Source: Polyrhizophydium stewartii (taxonomy: Eukaryota; Chytridiomycota; Chytridiomycetes; Rhizophydiales). Taken from it: a stretch of DNA of 64,000 nt. The stretch is from the NCBI GenBank assembly GCA_027604665.1, contig JADGIZ010000001.1:4057-68056 (forward strand), in the 5' to 3' direction. The stretch's first letter is position 1. Each line of letters begins with the position of its first letter. The position numbers and the translations under genes were made by a program. Below are positions 1-13,290 of the stretch, in pieces. The notes beneath the pieces are model-generated. The model searched no databases. It was not told the DNA's origin and saw only the letters and a list, made by a program, of their open reading frames with translations.

Positions 1-346
1 CCCGCGTCCGCGGGAACTCACCCTTCGGCCGAGCTTCTCAATAACTCTTCTCATAAATGTGTAGAAACTTGTACCTGAAATCTCAAGCTATGTTGAATAG
101 ATTCCGGTTACCCGTATAAGGTAATTGCAACCTTCGGTTGCCTAATCAGGGGTCTGAATATTTAGAGATAAACATTATAGTTCAACTTTGTAAAGGTGTT
201 GTGTATAGAGTTCCCGCGTCCGCGGGAACTCACCCTTCGGCCGAGCTTCTCAATAACTCTTCTCATAAATGTGTAGAAACTTGTACCTGAAATCTCAAGC
301 TATGTTGAATAGATTCCGGTTACCCGTATAAGGTAATTGCAACCTT
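1..346. repeat. 212-bp tandem repeat at the window edge
   Basis: Positions 1-134 recur exactly at 213-346, beginning CCCGCGTCCGCGGG and ending GCAACCTT. The period is 212 bp. The unit contains a GC palindrome (CCCGCGTCCGCGGG) and the small hairpin GCAACCTTCGGTTGC. Because the window starts inside it, more copies may lie upstream. Confidence 0.9.
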
Positions 347-656
347 AAGCATAACCCGATAAATATCTTGAGCGGAGACGTAGTTCGGCTCAACCGTAAC
401 GGAGTGTAGGGCGTGAGAACGAAGCGAAGCGACATCTCTACAAATATTGTTGGAGTCGATCGACAAAGTCGATCTGACCCACCGCGTAGGCGGGGGGTCG
501 CCCCCCCCATGGGGCCGACCCTGGTGGTCATGCATTCAGAGATTATCAGGTGTATTCTAGATGTCACTTAATAAGAGGATGACGCTGACCATTGAGCTAC
601 GGGTCCTCAAGGGACGCTATACAGGCTTGAGTAATAAAGCGACTTCATGAAATTCT
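347..656. other. Intergenic; GGTCC hairpin repeat
   Basis: No gene seen. It holds GC palindromes at 478-520 and, at 593-624, CTACGGGTCCTCAAGGGAC followed by CTATACAGG; nearly the same 31 bp recur at 19273-19303. The stretch 560-600 superficially resembles a tRNA D-arm on the minus strand but cannot be folded into a cloverleaf. Confidence 0.5.
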
Positions 657-659
657 GGA

Positions 660-733
660 CTGGGTCTGGCTTCTTATACGTTTCGCATCTTGCTATACCG
701 ATGCTCACTCTCGGGGGTTACGCCCAGACCCAG
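660..733 (+). other. Structured element family S2, copy 1
   Basis: Outer stem CTGGGTCTG/CAGACCCAG encloses GCTTCTTATACGTTTC, an inner stem GCATC/GATGC, and TCACTCTCGGGGG. The interior is the same as in the copy at 55737-55810 except for one base, while the two outer stems differ in a compensating way. Confidence 0.75.
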
Positions 734-827
734 GCATCGTCTCCCACCTATATCTTCCATCTATTTGGTCTAGATTTCGAGATTAAAATAAAACAATTCG
801 CGGCGGATGCCGCTCCAACACTTTTGA

Positions 828-896
828 GCGACCGGAGCCTTGTAAAGGCTCCACCGCCCCCTTGAGGGGCGGTGGGCGAAGCCCGGTCACGGTGTG
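828..896. repeat. Nested GC-hairpin cluster
   Basis: Contains GAGCCTTGTAAAGGCTC, CCGCCCCCTTGAGGGGCGG and GGGCGAAGCCC nested in GACCG..CGGTC. The same modules recur in many clusters of the window. Confidence 0.8.
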
Positions 897-3599
897 GCGT
901 ATATCTGAGCGGCTTCGCGATCTCGGCCTATTCTACTTTTCTCATGCCGGTTAGATGGTGTATATAGGGGATTAGATAAAAATAGATGGCGACCAACGAA
1001 AAACCGATAATTTACGAAATTGTGAAAAAGAACATCTTATTTAGGGTAATAGATGGTGTCTAGAGCGGGATTTCAGAAAGGGACTATGCAAGAATAAATG
1101 GATAAGGGGCACCAGGTCGTCGACGGCCCCCCGAAAGTGAGCCGAACGTTCGGTGAGGCGATACGTACCTAGTCAGACCTGGTGCATGATAATCGACTAC
1201 TACAATCCATCAATCGGTTAAGGTGGGGCACCATACATCTAAACAAATAAAGAGAGATAAGGATGTTTCTTGATGCTTTATAAATACACCTTTTGAAGAT
1301 ACATTTATGTATATCTTTTCAAGCTACAATGTGGATAACGGTCCCGTGCACGGGCCTAGATTGTTTAGTATATCTTAGTGATGCGAACGATAATATCAAA
1401 TAAAGGGTTATCTAACCAGGTCTAATGTTAGGGAATAAATACCGTACACCCGGTTAACAGTTATATAACCTAAAAAATTGTCATATCTAATACTACATTA
1501 ATTTATTATAGTGGAAAGGATCATTCAAACTTGGGTTGCGTTCTGTTAATTTATCTAAAATATCGAGTACAACTGAAATTAGTGGTCTGGCTATATTTGT
1601 CATCTATTTTAACGAATAACTCTTTGGAGTAATTAGATCCCAAAATAAAAGGGGGGACAATAATAAACCCAAGCTCTAAATTCTTTACTCTCGAATAAGA
1701 CTCAATTTGACATCTTTAGCCCTGAATGTTCAGCCTGTGTCAAAATGTCAGGAATCTTGCGACGACTATAAAGACTGTTTAGATTACTTATTGATTGAGT
1801 TTTGGGGATAATAATCATCAAACAGTTAGCAGGTAGGTAAATCATAAGAGTTAGGTTGTTATAATGAGTCTTGGTATAAATATGTAACTAATGCCAGCTT
1901 ATTTGGTCACACGAATCTTTTGTTAGCCTTTAGTCCGATGGTCTTAGGTAAGCAGCAGAGTTATGTTTCTAGCTTTGAGCAGTAGACAATTATTTATTAC
2001 ACCTCAAATTAGATCTTGTTGGATCTTTAACCAATAAACAGTTAGGCTAATCCCTTTAACGATGGTACCAATCCAGCCGCGTGTAATTTGACGAACGATT
2101 CTCATTTCAATTGGGTGGCATACGGTCGTCACCAACAAATCCGGTATAAGTAACAATTATTCAATGTCAAGTTAGCCTGAAGAAAAGGATCAAAATTTGA
2201 CATCAGAATTAGGAATAAAACCAATCAATAATGCACCAACGAACTGCTCAACAACTACCTATCCAATTAGTTTCAGGAGTCATCCCAAAGGTAATAAAGT
2301 AATTATACTATCAATTTAGCCATTAGTTCAGCCTACACCCACCAGGATTACACTTTGTATATCTATTCCTTAAATCTTACTAGACGTCCATTAACAATAT
2401 TAATATAAAGGCTATCTAAAATACCCGCCGAGGTGCGGTCCGCTGAATAGTTGATACTGAATTCTGATAACCAGGTACTCCTCTTATACCATGGATAGTC
2501 TGATAAAATGATGATCTATAGAAAGTCTAGCTTTTACAACTAAATGGAATACTGAGCAGCGGAGCTGCGGCTGATTTTGATAGCTTCGCGATCTTATTTC
2601 AACCACCTATGAAGCGGCTTCGCGATTTCTTATTAAAATAGCTACAGTTCTGAGCTCTAATTAGAACATATCTGATTCTCTTTTAGGTCACACCTGATTA
2701 ATAAGATAGAGCTATATCAAACTAGTTAGATCAGTATTGTCACTAAAATAATTGTAATTGGATTTTGAAGGTGCTCCGCTCCGATTATCGCCAACCAGAG
2801 GTTGGCTGTCTTATTTCGGACCTCATCTATCGAGCAATCTACGATTGCTTTTATTTTAGATGTATCTAGTTAAATCAACCAATGGGCACACTAAAGCCAT
2901 TAAGCAATCTGGTGTGGCTAGCCTATCGATCCTATGGATCGACTCATCTTAGATTAGTCTAGATAAGTTAATCCAGTTGGTTTAGATGGTAGGGAAGGCT
3001 ATAGATAAACCTTCCATATAAATAAAACAAATATCGATCTCGTCGCGGGCCGCTGAAGAAGAAAGAGAGCGGCGGATGCCGCTCCAAGAAAAAGACAAAA
3101 GATCAAATCATCATCTTGGAGCGACTGTTATCGGAGTCTATTTCCTCATTATTTGCCTGTCATCATAGGATCTTTATCGTGTATAGGCCAGAACCGTAAT
3201 AAGGCAATTATTCAATTGCTAGGAAGGAATTCTATCTAGTCCATTGTATATAATATGGCTGATAAAGAAGGGTCATCTAATAGAAAAAGAGGCTGACCTA
3301 TTTATACATATTCTCTTATTATTCACCGGTCTGCTATATTTAAGATCTAATGATAAAATGAACAGATGTATACGGAGTAGCTCCAATCTATCCTGAAGAT
3401 GCTGATGTAGATATTCACCGAGACAAGGTATTTTCCTATATTATCAAATTAGATGGATAACCCGATAATCAGATTATTTCATGAAGCTAATATAGCAATT
3501 GGTTATACTAATACTGTTAATACTAGTAGTAATTTCCAGTGTTGCTTAGATAAAAGCTTATAAATAGTGTTGTTATATAGTATGAAGAATATAATCGGA
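897..3599. other. Intergenic, no gene seen
   Basis: AT-rich with many 12-20 nt palindromes (for example 2560-2580, 2800-2815, 2925-2945). It holds the TTAGATGGT-type repeats at about 947 and 1050 and the S2 element at 1111-1183. Neither strand shows a frame with family resemblance. Confidence 0.6.
1111..1183 (-). other. Structured element family S2, copy 2
   Basis: On the minus strand the outer stem is ACCAGGTC/GACCTGGT. The interior reads TGACTAGGTACGTATCGCC, then a CCGAACGTTCGG hairpin, then CTCACTTTCGGGGGG. It matches the S2 core (CTAnnTACGTATC and CTCACT). Confidence 0.7.
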
Positions 3600-3702
3600 C
3601 GGCGCGTTCGTGGCTAGCCTCCGGCCCGGATCTGAAGGATCCGGGGGAGCCTTTACAAGGCTCCGGCCACTCCGCTCCCCCCGTACGGGGGTCGTCCTTA
3701 CA
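3600..3702. repeat. Nested GC-hairpin cluster
   Basis: Shares modules CGGATC..GATCCG and GGAGCC..GGCTCC with 8891-9014 and 59803-59927, and CCCCCCGTACGGGGG with 32995-33012. Confidence 0.8.
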
Positions 3703-4892
3703 GAAATGCTTAATAAACAAGTAAAAGAAATTGAGCCATAATATAAGTGGCAGCTCAGAGAGCTGCTAAAATTGCTTCAACTTCTTATGATAATTTACAA
3801 TCCTTCAGCTTTCACTGATGATTTGAAGTCCCTACTCTAACTCACTCCCCTTCAATCAGTGACCTCCCAGTCCCAGGTTAGCCCATTTAATCAAGCCACC
3901 TAAGTCAGGGGGCGGCTTGGAGTGTAGCCTCCTCAAAGGGGCGGCACCATGACATCGGGTCCTCTTCAATTATACATAACCCAAATTATAAAGGGGGCTT
4001 ATTATTCTTACACCCATTTTTTTGTTTTCTCGGAGCGGCACCTAGCGATTTATCTCTTCTCTTCTATTCTCTTTTATAGGTCTTGATTATTCACTCTGGA
4101 TCTTCCAATTAGATAATTTTCATTTTGTTTATTAAGGCAATCTCTGATTGCTTCTCAAGTTGTAATGAAAAACATGACCAGCTCAGGTCCTAGCGTAGCC
4201 GAGGATGTTAGATTTAGAGCCAATTTTGATATTCCTCTTTCGTTATTATTGGTCTATTTAACATTAACTAAAATCTAAGTTCGTAGGTTAACTGTTTATG
4301 GAGGTGCATTGATCCTCTACACTAATTACATTCGGGACTCCGCAACTTCAGTTTGAATTACATTAAATTCACAAACTAAGTTTGTTTTGAGGCGTAACTA
4401 TCTAAAACTTCTGATATCACCACCAGGGTTAAGTCATGTAATAAGCTAAAAATTAAAGCGACTTGTTAATTAGGCACTCTAAGTTATTCTAATTAATTTA
4501 TCGTCAACATAAGGTGGTTAACTCTAATATATAAAGTAGGTGCCATAAACAAAGCACCAAAGCAGGTGCTTTCTTGAGGAATTATTTACTTAGAATGAGG
4601 TTGATACTAGATTAATTGGATATCATCTGATTTAACTAATCTTAGATTAGTGTATTGAATGCTCATGACTTTAATGTGGTTCTGCTAAGCTTTTCTAAAT
4701 ATCGACTCAGTCGATTAAGAGTTGACAACTAGAAGTAGTACTGAATTTTAGCCTCTTCAATAGATTCGAGGTGACAATCTTAACAATTAATAGCTTACTC
4801 CTCCTTAAAGGGCCTTCCCAGCACCATTTATTTCTTTGGTTCCTTAATTTCTACCCTTTCGAGGTGGATGGCAATCTCTGCCTTCATATGGC

Positions 4893-5078
4893 TCCTGAGC
4901 GACCGGCCCCCTACGGGAGGCCTCGTCGCGGCCACAAGCCGGAGCTGAGCGGTGTAGCGCGGCCACGATTGGGGCGTAGGCAAGAAAACCACCGGGTCGA
5001 CGTAGCTAAAGGTTTTAGCGTGGTTTGCCAGCTAGAAGAGCGCGCGTCGCGTTTTCGGGCCCTCTACGGGGTTTTCTT
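4893..5078. repeat. GC-rich hairpin-bearing stretch
   Basis: Includes CCGGCCCCCTACGGGAGGCC, GTCGCGGCC and further GC blocks. It reads open by chance in one frame because of its base composition; no protein family resemblance. Confidence 0.6.
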
Positions 5079-7952
5079 ATATTAGGCAACCGAAGGTTGC
5101 TAGTGAACTTGAGCTTATCTATCATATCATACCTATTCCATCAAGAGCAATTGTTCAATTGCCTTACTAGTTAAAATGTGTTCTTAGTATTATATGTTGT
5201 ATTCTTCACTCTTAAGTATTCCGATCATCTGGATATGGTACTTATATTCAATAGATTGCAGATATTCTTGGACAATTTCCCTATTTGTTCTGGACCACTA
5301 GATAGTCTCCTAAGAAGAAATTGAGGTGGAATCGAATCTCTGATTCGACTCCACGACCATCTCTCAAAGAGCGAGATCAAGACCAAATAAAGCGCCTGTA
5401 TCCAGGTATTATAAGGATAAACAAACAGAAAAGGTTAACAAAAGATTTCAAAAATATCTCATCCTCCTAATTATTCTAGATAAGTTAACAAACGTAGTTT
5501 GTTCTATTCAAGTTTGATAAGTTAAAAACCAATATATGATCTCTAATATAGTCTCTTGGGCTGGTTTGATAGGTAGCTAGAGTCTCGAGCGGCTACGCGA
5601 TTGGTATACTTCTTGTGCTTCTCATCTTTACCGTGTCCAGCCCAATGTCTTAGCTATGAAAGAGATTCAAAAATAGAACAATAGAAGACTAGATGGGACC
5701 ACTAACTCAATCGACTTAAGTCGATCAGAGGACTAACTAAAAGAGAACTGCTAACAAAGAATGTTTCCTATTTTACTAAATTACAGATTGACCAGATTTA
5801 TTAAGATCAGGAATTTAGAACTTAAGTAGTTTAGTGGTACCTCAAAGGTTCTGATAAGCAATAACGAATAGAAGAAAGAACAACAGCAAATAGAATCATT
5901 CCGCACACTTATCGAGGATGCAATTGGCGAGTACCTAACTCTTTTCTTAACCTAATTCTTGGCTCAAATATTTTAACATATGTCTCGAGATCGGCTGCTT
6001 CATCTACAAATTTTAATGAGTGTGATCAAAACTAATAATTGAAGTATTCACTTATTTATATTACCTAACCTTTATAGGGAGGCCTTAGAGAAGAATATCA
6101 AACTTGAATCATGTAACCACTTAAAATTGAACATGGGTAAAACAGTTATACCATTTGAATATTCTATTTATTAATTCCATCACCATTAACATACCATTGA
6201 TGTACTTTAGTGACTAACGTGATCTATTAAAGCTACTGCGTAATTGCTTTTATCAACTAGAGTTCTCTTGGCTTCTCTATCCTTTATATTAGTTAAGGTA
6301 GTCTTATAATGATTGACCCTATTCCATGATCAAAGGAGAACGAACTATCAAAATAAACCACCAACGGTAGTTTACTAATGAGCTACTTTAATCAAGAGAT
6401 TTATCAAGGTAATCAAATGGATTGCTTCACAATCTTCGATTGTTAGGTTCGGATAAATCAAGCATTATTAAGAAACTCTGATGCGTGCCTTTAGCTTATC
6501 TTGTTGTTTGAGTTCGTGTTCAGAAAAAGTGGTCAGCGCCGCCGCGGCGCGTATCGTGGTTCCAAAAAAGCGCGTTACGCCAACTTGTTCCGGTTTTCGT
6601 GAGGAGCCGCTTATAGAATAGTTAAACCTAATCTTTAGCTAGTTATGCAAATACTGTTATATAATTTATTTACTTGATTTGATCACGTTAGTCATGAAAA
6701 TAGGCTAGATATTCAATCATTACAGAAATAATTATTTAATCCTATAAGCTTTGCAATTCTCTAAATATTGAAGCAGCTCTGCTGCGTCCTATTCACTAAA
6801 TAACATTTTGGTTACTTTTGATTGTTCTTGTCTTATAATGAAACAATGAGCCTACCTAGATCTAACTAAACTAATAAGATTGAAGTTCCGAATTAACTGT
6901 AGACAGCTGAGCAATTTGCAATCGATTGCATATTATCTCAACTTTACGAAAAACACTTTCTAATTTTCTTAGATCTAGGATTGCTTGATGAGATCTTCGA
7001 TCAATAGTTTATCCAGCCGGGCCATAGGCCCTCCAAGCTGGTTTACTCCTTGATGATTCATTACCTCGTTAGTTACTAGGATAACCATAAAGAGAGCAGT
7101 CATCAACTTTGAGTTCCTCCCGATACCACATAATCTAGGTACAAGGCAAAATAGACCCCGGGATTAGTAGTAAATGAGTAGATCTAGAAATTAAGATACT
7201 AGACACATTATAACCTTGGATATTGTCTATTTATCCGATTAACTTCAAATTACTAAGCGGCTGGAGCGACCGCCTCCTTCAAGGAGGCTACGTCGCGGCG
7301 CGATCTAAATTGTAATATCAATTGGAGTAGGTAGTTCAAAACCAAGGAAGCAATCCAAGGATTGCCCCTATAGTAATAATTACTGATTGTTTGAATGGAT
7401 TGTCCATGTGAATGCTAAATACAACGTTAATCGTCATTAAAAATTTTATTCCCTAAAGAATCAACACAGTTGCTATACCCAACAAGATGGCACCTCGACC
7501 GGGCCCAATCGGAGTATCCGGCCGCTAGTTAACTGTCAGTTTTGAATAATTTGACGTAGTCTATGGCTTAAAGCTGAATCTTTTCGTGGTTTTCACCTTA
7601 CTCGTAATTTGGATCAAATTACTTCGATGGTTTACTATTAATACCTAGGTAATTCTTATTTAAACAATTCTAACTATATTAACTCAATAGGAAGGGGAAT
7701 AAGATAGAGTGATACGTAATTATCAATGGTTAAGCAACGATGTAAGACAAGGAACATATTAGAAATTTTAACTGAAGAAACGAGTAGGACGAGGCTTAAC
7801 AGATTCCACAATCTTCACCCTTTAGCTTGAGTTAGTTCCTTCAAACTAACTACATATTATTATAAACTTTCTATTCTATGCTAGAGCTTAATACACACCT
7901 TCATTGATTATGCCAGATGGTTCTTACATAATATCATCCAACCTATCGTCTA

Positions 7953-8174
7953 CCATTCTTTAACTCACTGGAGGATGTAGATAGTTCAGGTGACCATAAA
8001 TTAGATGAATCACCATCGGTAATTGAAAATAGCCGTATATTGTGGCAGATTAAACGTATCTATTCACCTGATCCAAAAGCTTATGATGATGATGTTGATG
8101 TAGATTAGACTGATAATGATGACGGATTTAGACCTATACAATTTAAATTATCTTTAATTATATTACCTAATTAA
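7953..8174 (+). CDS. Unrecognised acidic frame
   Basis: A 73-codon TAA-free frame: LEDVDSSGDHKLDESPSVIE, then NSRILWQIKRIYSPDPKAYD, DDVDVD-L(TAG)-TDNDDG and QFKLSLIILPN. The GAT-rich run (YDDDVDVD) may be simple sequence. There is no upstream start codon and no family match. Confidence 0.2.
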
Positions 8175-8890
8175 TTTGATGGCATCTTCCCAACCTACGG
8201 TTGTTATTTGTACTAAAAAAGGTTGATCTCTGATCAATTAGAACAATTGCAAGTTGTGATATTACACCTATTACCACTCTTATGAGTTCGACACTACACG
8301 GGTGTATTTTATCTATGGACTCTTATTTACCTTACTTAGATCAAGTTGTCTACTTGTATCCATATCCATCAAGTAATTAATTTGAGACACCTTTTATTAT
8401 TGGCTTGTTATGACCTATTGCTAGGATACTTCCTGCCCAGATACCATTGATCTTATTACCATTCTTTTTGAATTCGACACTACACGAGATCTAGGTATTT
8501 TGACTACGACCATGCGTTTCTTATCTTCTACATTAGACTACTATTCATTGTATCAGGAAGTTAAGGATAGTTATTAAATTAGTTATGTTTTCCACTGTGG
8601 TTGGTGTCAAGGGTTCATTATTAGGTTTAAAAAGTTGCCTGGAATCTGTCAGAAGTTTACTTGATAGTTATTAATATTTAGTAGGTTATTACTCTAGAAG
8701 TTCTCCAGGGTAGTTCTGAACCTAGAAGTTAAGAATTGAATCAAATTAAATTGAGGATAACACTAATAATTAGATGTAAAGCTAATTTATAGACTATATG
8801 AGTTTATGTTTTATCCTTGAAAATATAAAGAATTTCCACTAATTAGAAAGAAATTATCCAATAAAAAGCTGATGGGCCTTTCTAACCAAA

Positions 8891-9014
8891 TCGCGGCCGC
8901 GACGTCGCCTCAGAAGCTCTTCTGAGGCCCGGATCTGAAGGATCCGGGGGAGCCTTGTAAAGGCTCCGGTCGCGGAGTGGCCGGCCTTCGCCTACGCCAC
9001 ACCCGCCGCTTAAT
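8891..9014. repeat. 124-bp chain of GC hairpins, inverted copy of 59803-59927
   Basis: Modules in order: GCGGCCGC, GCCTCAGAAG..CTTCTGAGGC, CGGATC..GATCCG, GGAGCC..GGCTCC, CGGAGTGGCCGG. The whole chain is the reverse complement of the cluster next to the rnl group II intron at 59803-59927, with hardly any mismatch. Confidence 0.85.
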
Positions 9015-10066
9015 TTAATAAATAAACGTTTTTCAACTACCAAAGTTCAACAGACTAATGGTAGGACAATTCCTAGTATAACTAGCTACGCGGAGCTCGC
9101 GCTTGCGACAGGATTAGAGTGCGTGGCGTAGCCCCGGGACCAGAGGACTATAGGGTACCACCGCGACGATCTAATAAAAATCTAGATGAGTTTATATACC
9201 TATCGATCCTCTGGATCGACTAGTCTAGAATATTAGTATACTTAGTTGATTATTTTTATGGTATTACAAGTATAAGAATAGTTAGATTAGATAAGAACTG
9301 ATTGAGGTGGCCACGATATGGACCAGTTTAAGGTTTCTCATGACAATCAAGATACGTACATTGTTACATTACAGGTCTTTTAATGGCTTATTTCATTGAT
9401 TAATTCCCAATTGCTTGAAACCTACATGTTATATACAGCTCGTTATGGAGCCACGATGGTAAATGAGTATTGAAATACTAGAATGAGGTCGACTGGTTAC
9501 CTAACTTACCTACACTCCAGACAATATCGTACTTGCATTTTTGAAAGTTAAATTGATTTACCTTCGATTTGGGACCCGTTTTTATTAGTTACCACAAGCT
9601 TTTACCTTTAATTCCTATTTTTAGATATTAGGAGCGACTCCTAGCGGCTGCTAATTTCAGCTCATTAAGAGCTTTGAATTGAGGTTGGTCCAATCATTTC
9701 AAGAATTGATTATTAGTTATCCCTCAGACTTAGAATGTTTCTTTTGATCGCAGAAGCTGAATGATCAGTTAGGAATTCACTGATGTGCTTTGTTGTTAAT
9801 CATTAGCTTTTAACAGATCCTCATTTCCATTCTTCAGAACAAGTAATGCCCATCAAATAAAGAACAACTAATCTATATGAAGTAGGTGAAGCGAAGCGGT
9901 TAACCAATTGTTGGGAATCGATCTATGAGTCAGGTGTCTAAAATCAAGGAGAGAGAACATCATAAAGATTTTAAGGAAAGTCTAAAAATAATGATTTATA
10001 CCTTAATGAGTCAATATAGCATCTAAAAGAATAGCAATTACAGTAATCAAATCAATAAATTACTGC
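9015..10066. other. Intergenic, no gene seen
   Basis: Contains a GC-rich patch at 9085-9175 with GCTACGCGGAGC and GCGCTTGCGAC, and short palindromes. No gene or repeat of note otherwise. Confidence 0.5.
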
Positions 10067-10925
10067 TTATGATGCTGATAACATGTAAGAATAGGAACTA
10101 AACAAAGTTAATTGGTAATGTTTCATAATCTGCTGTTCAAACCATCTTTGACTTTTTTGGGCAGTGCTACTTTTAGTTCAATCGATGAAATCGATTGGAA
10201 CCTATAAAGTTTTACAATATCATAAGAGAAACCTAGCCTAAAGATAATGGAACAAGATGTTATTTAGGCTTAAACCAAAAGATCATAAGTTAATAATAAA
10301 CTATTTCTGACTGATGAGCCCTTTTTCTCCATCTAACCCCTTTAGGGGTGGATCACCACACTATAGGGGGTCTGAATCTAATGACCTAATAAAGCTCCAA
10401 ATCATACCGAATCGATCAGACCTATTAGATGTCTGTGAAGTAATTATTTGCAGGATCAAAATTAGCTAAGGAGGTACCTTCAGTTGATAAAAATAGACCC
10501 TAAAGGTTTTAGTAACACGCCAGTAGGATTTGGAGTTATAAATAAAGCATTTACTTTCGATAATTTGAAGAAACATTGGCCTACTAGAATAAGCAACTTC
10601 ACAATTTGATGATTGGGTAGCGCAATTGTTTGTGTTCATCTGTAAAGGTCCTAGAATATTGGCGTAGATTTCCATTACATAAGCGGTTGCCCGATTGCTA
10701 ATGGTATACATTTCATTCGGATCTTGATTTAATTCAAAATTACTAGTAATTCCTCTCTCCATTTTGACTAATGGTCGTTCATCTCCACAGGATTCACTTA
10801 CGGAATTAGTTAGAATTCTTATTAGCCCATTACATAAGCGGCTGCCCAATTGCCCAAGGCTTCCATTACCATCGCTCCATCAATTCAGATCCTCATTAAT
10901 TACGCTAAAACGATTGCTAGGCCCG
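10067..10925 (-). other. About 285-codon frame without TAA (minus strand), uncertain
   Basis: 10469-10849 is open on the minus strand even in the standard code (127 codons, e.g. TSNFELNQDPNEMYTISNRA). With TAG as Leu and TGA as Trp it extends to a TAA at 10067 and upstream into a GC hairpin (10918-11000). Near its start it reads LNWWSDGNGSLGQ, only superficially like a LAGLIDADG motif. No domain is recognised, and the downstream half includes a hairpin (10338-10365). It could be a real gene of unknown function or chance. Confidence 0.25.
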
Positions 10926-11242
10926 GCTGCCCTGGGAGCAGCCCATGCGGCGCCCCAGCATAGAAGAACTTAAATGGGGGGCTGCGGCCGCAGCCCCTTT
11001 ATGGTTTAAATATTAGTGTCTCCTTCTAGCTGAGAATTATAGATAAAAATAGAGCCGCGATCACACCGACCAACAAAAGCGGCGTCGCTAGGCGCTAGCG
11101 ATCAGAAATCCACAATCTCATCTTTGCTATCTCATTTCGGGTCTTCAAGGGCTCGTTGATCGCCTGAGGACTACACAAAACCTCAGATGAATGTCATAAT
11201 ATGTGAATTTGTAAATATTTGGCCCCACAATTATCTGTTTAT

Positions 11243-11365
11243 TGGAGCTGCGACGTCGCCGATGAAGCATGCAAATCGGCCCCGAAGGGGCCACCGGGAC
11301 TTCTAGTCCCGGGCCTCATTAGAGCTTCTGAGGCTAGTCACGACCGCTCCGCTGCGCTCATTTTG
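11243..11365. repeat. Nested GC-hairpin cluster
   Basis: Contains CGGCCCCGAAGGGGCC, CCCGGGACTTCTAGTCCCGGG and GCTTCTGAGGC modules. Confidence 0.75.
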
Positions 11366-11538
11366 AGGTTTCTACAGCTACTCTAGCTATCTAATCGCAC
11401 CGAAGGTGCGATTATAGAGGAATAGAACTACTCTTATATTGTATCCCCGCTGCTTCCGCAGTTACTATCAATATGCTATCTAACAAGAAAAGAGGTCTTC
11501 TATCTAAGAATCAAATAATAGACGAGAGCAATAAACTC

Positions 11539-12502
11539 ATCAAAATCATCTGATTAGCTCTCATTGTTTCCTCGATCGGATTGTTACACATCACTCCTCA
11601 CTGACCCCCCTCTAACCCATTTATTAACGAAGCTCAACTTTCAGGAACCAGGAGTAGAAATGGGGTATAACTATTAATAAAATCTTTATTACAGTTAAGA
11701 TAAGCAGCCTACGTATAACTGTTGGGGTAAAATATCTATTAATTTCAAATTCAGTGTTTCGGAGCCGCCCGCGTCGCTAGGCGCGAGCTGACGCGCCGCT
11801 GCGTCTTTCGATTTTATTCGACCACCTATGGTGGTTTCTTTCTATTTTCACACTCATTTATCAAATACCCTTGATCTTCTCTCGTCGCTTTAAGCGAGCT
11901 TACGCTAGCCACACCGGATTTATAGAGAAAACCTCAAAAGGAGACACAATATCCTCTTTCTATAAAGCCATTCAGAAATCTATAGAGAGTAGGTCTAGTC
12001 GTACAATCAGCTTCTCCTTTATCAAAATCATCTGATTAGCTCTCATTGTTTCCTCGATCGGATTGTTACACATCACTCCTCACTGACCCCCCTCTAACCC
12101 ATTTATTAACGAAGCTCAACTTTCAGGAACCAGGAGTAGAAATGGGGTATAACTATTAATAAAATCTTTATTACAGTTAAGATAAGCAGCCTACGTATAA
12201 CTGTTGGGGTAAAATATCTATTAATTTCAAATTCAGTGTTTCGGAGCCGCCCGCGTCGCTAGGCGCGAGCTGACGCGCCGCTGCGTCTTTCGATTTTATT
12301 CGACCACCTATGGTGGTTTCTTTCTATTTTCACACTCATTTATCAAATACCCTTGATCTTCTCTCGTCGCTTTAAGCGAGCTTACGCTAGCCACACCGGA
12401 TTTATAGAGAAAACCTCAAAAGGAGACACAATATCCTCTTTCTATAAAGCCATTCAGAAATCTATAGAGAGTAGGTCTAGTCGTACAATCAGCTTCTCCT
12501 TT
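11539..12502. repeat. 482-bp perfect tandem duplication
   Basis: The unit 11539-12020 is repeated at 12021-12502 with no difference seen. It contains a GC-hairpin cluster (11762-11815 and its copy, GCGTCGCTAGGCGC) and CACCTATGGTGG. No gene; an apparent open frame across 12353-12637 covers the second copy and its flank only. Confidence 0.93.
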
Positions 12503-13290
12503 AAAAATATGTCAAATCAGTGTTATGGCATTCAGAGCACCCACACACCACCTGTTACAAGTTTGGCACGTCTTAGAACGCTGTGGCACTGCCACGAGAG
12601 CCAAGAAAGACACCCCGATACAAAAGGAGTTTCATAAAGCTTAGTGCCCTCTTCCGGCTGGTCTCTAGGCGCCCGTGACCTAGGGACTCTATTAGAGTGG
12701 AGTTGGCCGTATTAACTTTTGTATCTTTGACACATGTTTGAGGCTAGATTCCCTTGTCTATCCTCATTCAGGATAAGGCCTCTATACAGAAGAGAACCCT
12801 AAATATCTTACCGGTTTCCTTATTCCTTTACCCAAAGACTTCCATCACCTTTTGCCTAATTGCTTTCTATACCTTAGACTACGAACCTGTAGCGAAAGGG
12901 ATAATGCCATCACCAGAGATACCACTCGCATTCTGAGCTAACTTTACCGTAGGCTTTAACTAAAGTGTCTTTCAATGTCTAAATCTATTCAAGAGTATAG
13001 CCAGATCCAAATAAGGAATTCTATATGGGAGTCATTTATAAAGATTACACAAATCATGAGATTTCATACAGGACTCTTGAGCTATACCGCACTTATTAGG
13101 GAATTTACTGAGATATACAAGATGAGTAGCCCAGGTTCAGAGCCTCGCCGCCAACGGTCAGCCGTACTTGGATCAAATCGGACTAGCGTGCGTGGCGTCG
13201 CGTCAGCCCCCCTTACGGATATATCCGGAGGCCTTCAAGGCCTCGAGGGGGGTCGTCCTAACGAATATGGGGGAATAACAATTTTTATTA
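12503..13290. other. Intergenic with hairpins
   Basis: No recognisable gene. GC elements lie at 12650-12705 and 13172-13262. The plus frame 12975-13310 is open but partly made of hairpin sequence and matches nothing I know. Confidence 0.5.
13172..13262. repeat. GC-hairpin chain, inverted relative of 34757-34868
   Basis: Contains CGGACTAGCGTGCGTGGCGT, then CCCCCCTTACGGATATATCC, GGAGGCCTTCAAGGCCTC and GAGGGGGGTCGTCC. The same chain occurs inverted at 34757-34868, where an extra hairpin (GGAGCCTTTACAAGGCTCC) is inserted. Confidence 0.85.

Larger units (their letters stand above)
3703..8890. other. Intergenic, no gene recognised
   Basis: AT-rich spacer with GC-hairpin clusters at 4893-5078, 6533-6560 and 7259-7303, and many short palindromes such as GGCAACCGAAGGTTGC at 5085-5100. 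Apart from the weak frame at 7953-8174, I see no gene or RNA that I can support. Confidence 0.55.

Noticed and set aside
540..632. tRNA-like D-arm text on the minus strand
   Set aside because: No acceptor stem, anticodon arm and T-arm can be folded together; the region is explained by a GGTCC hairpin repeat also found at 19273.
4771..5085. 104-codon open frame on the plus strand
   Set aside because: Its second half is GC-hairpin sequence and its first half has no family resemblance.
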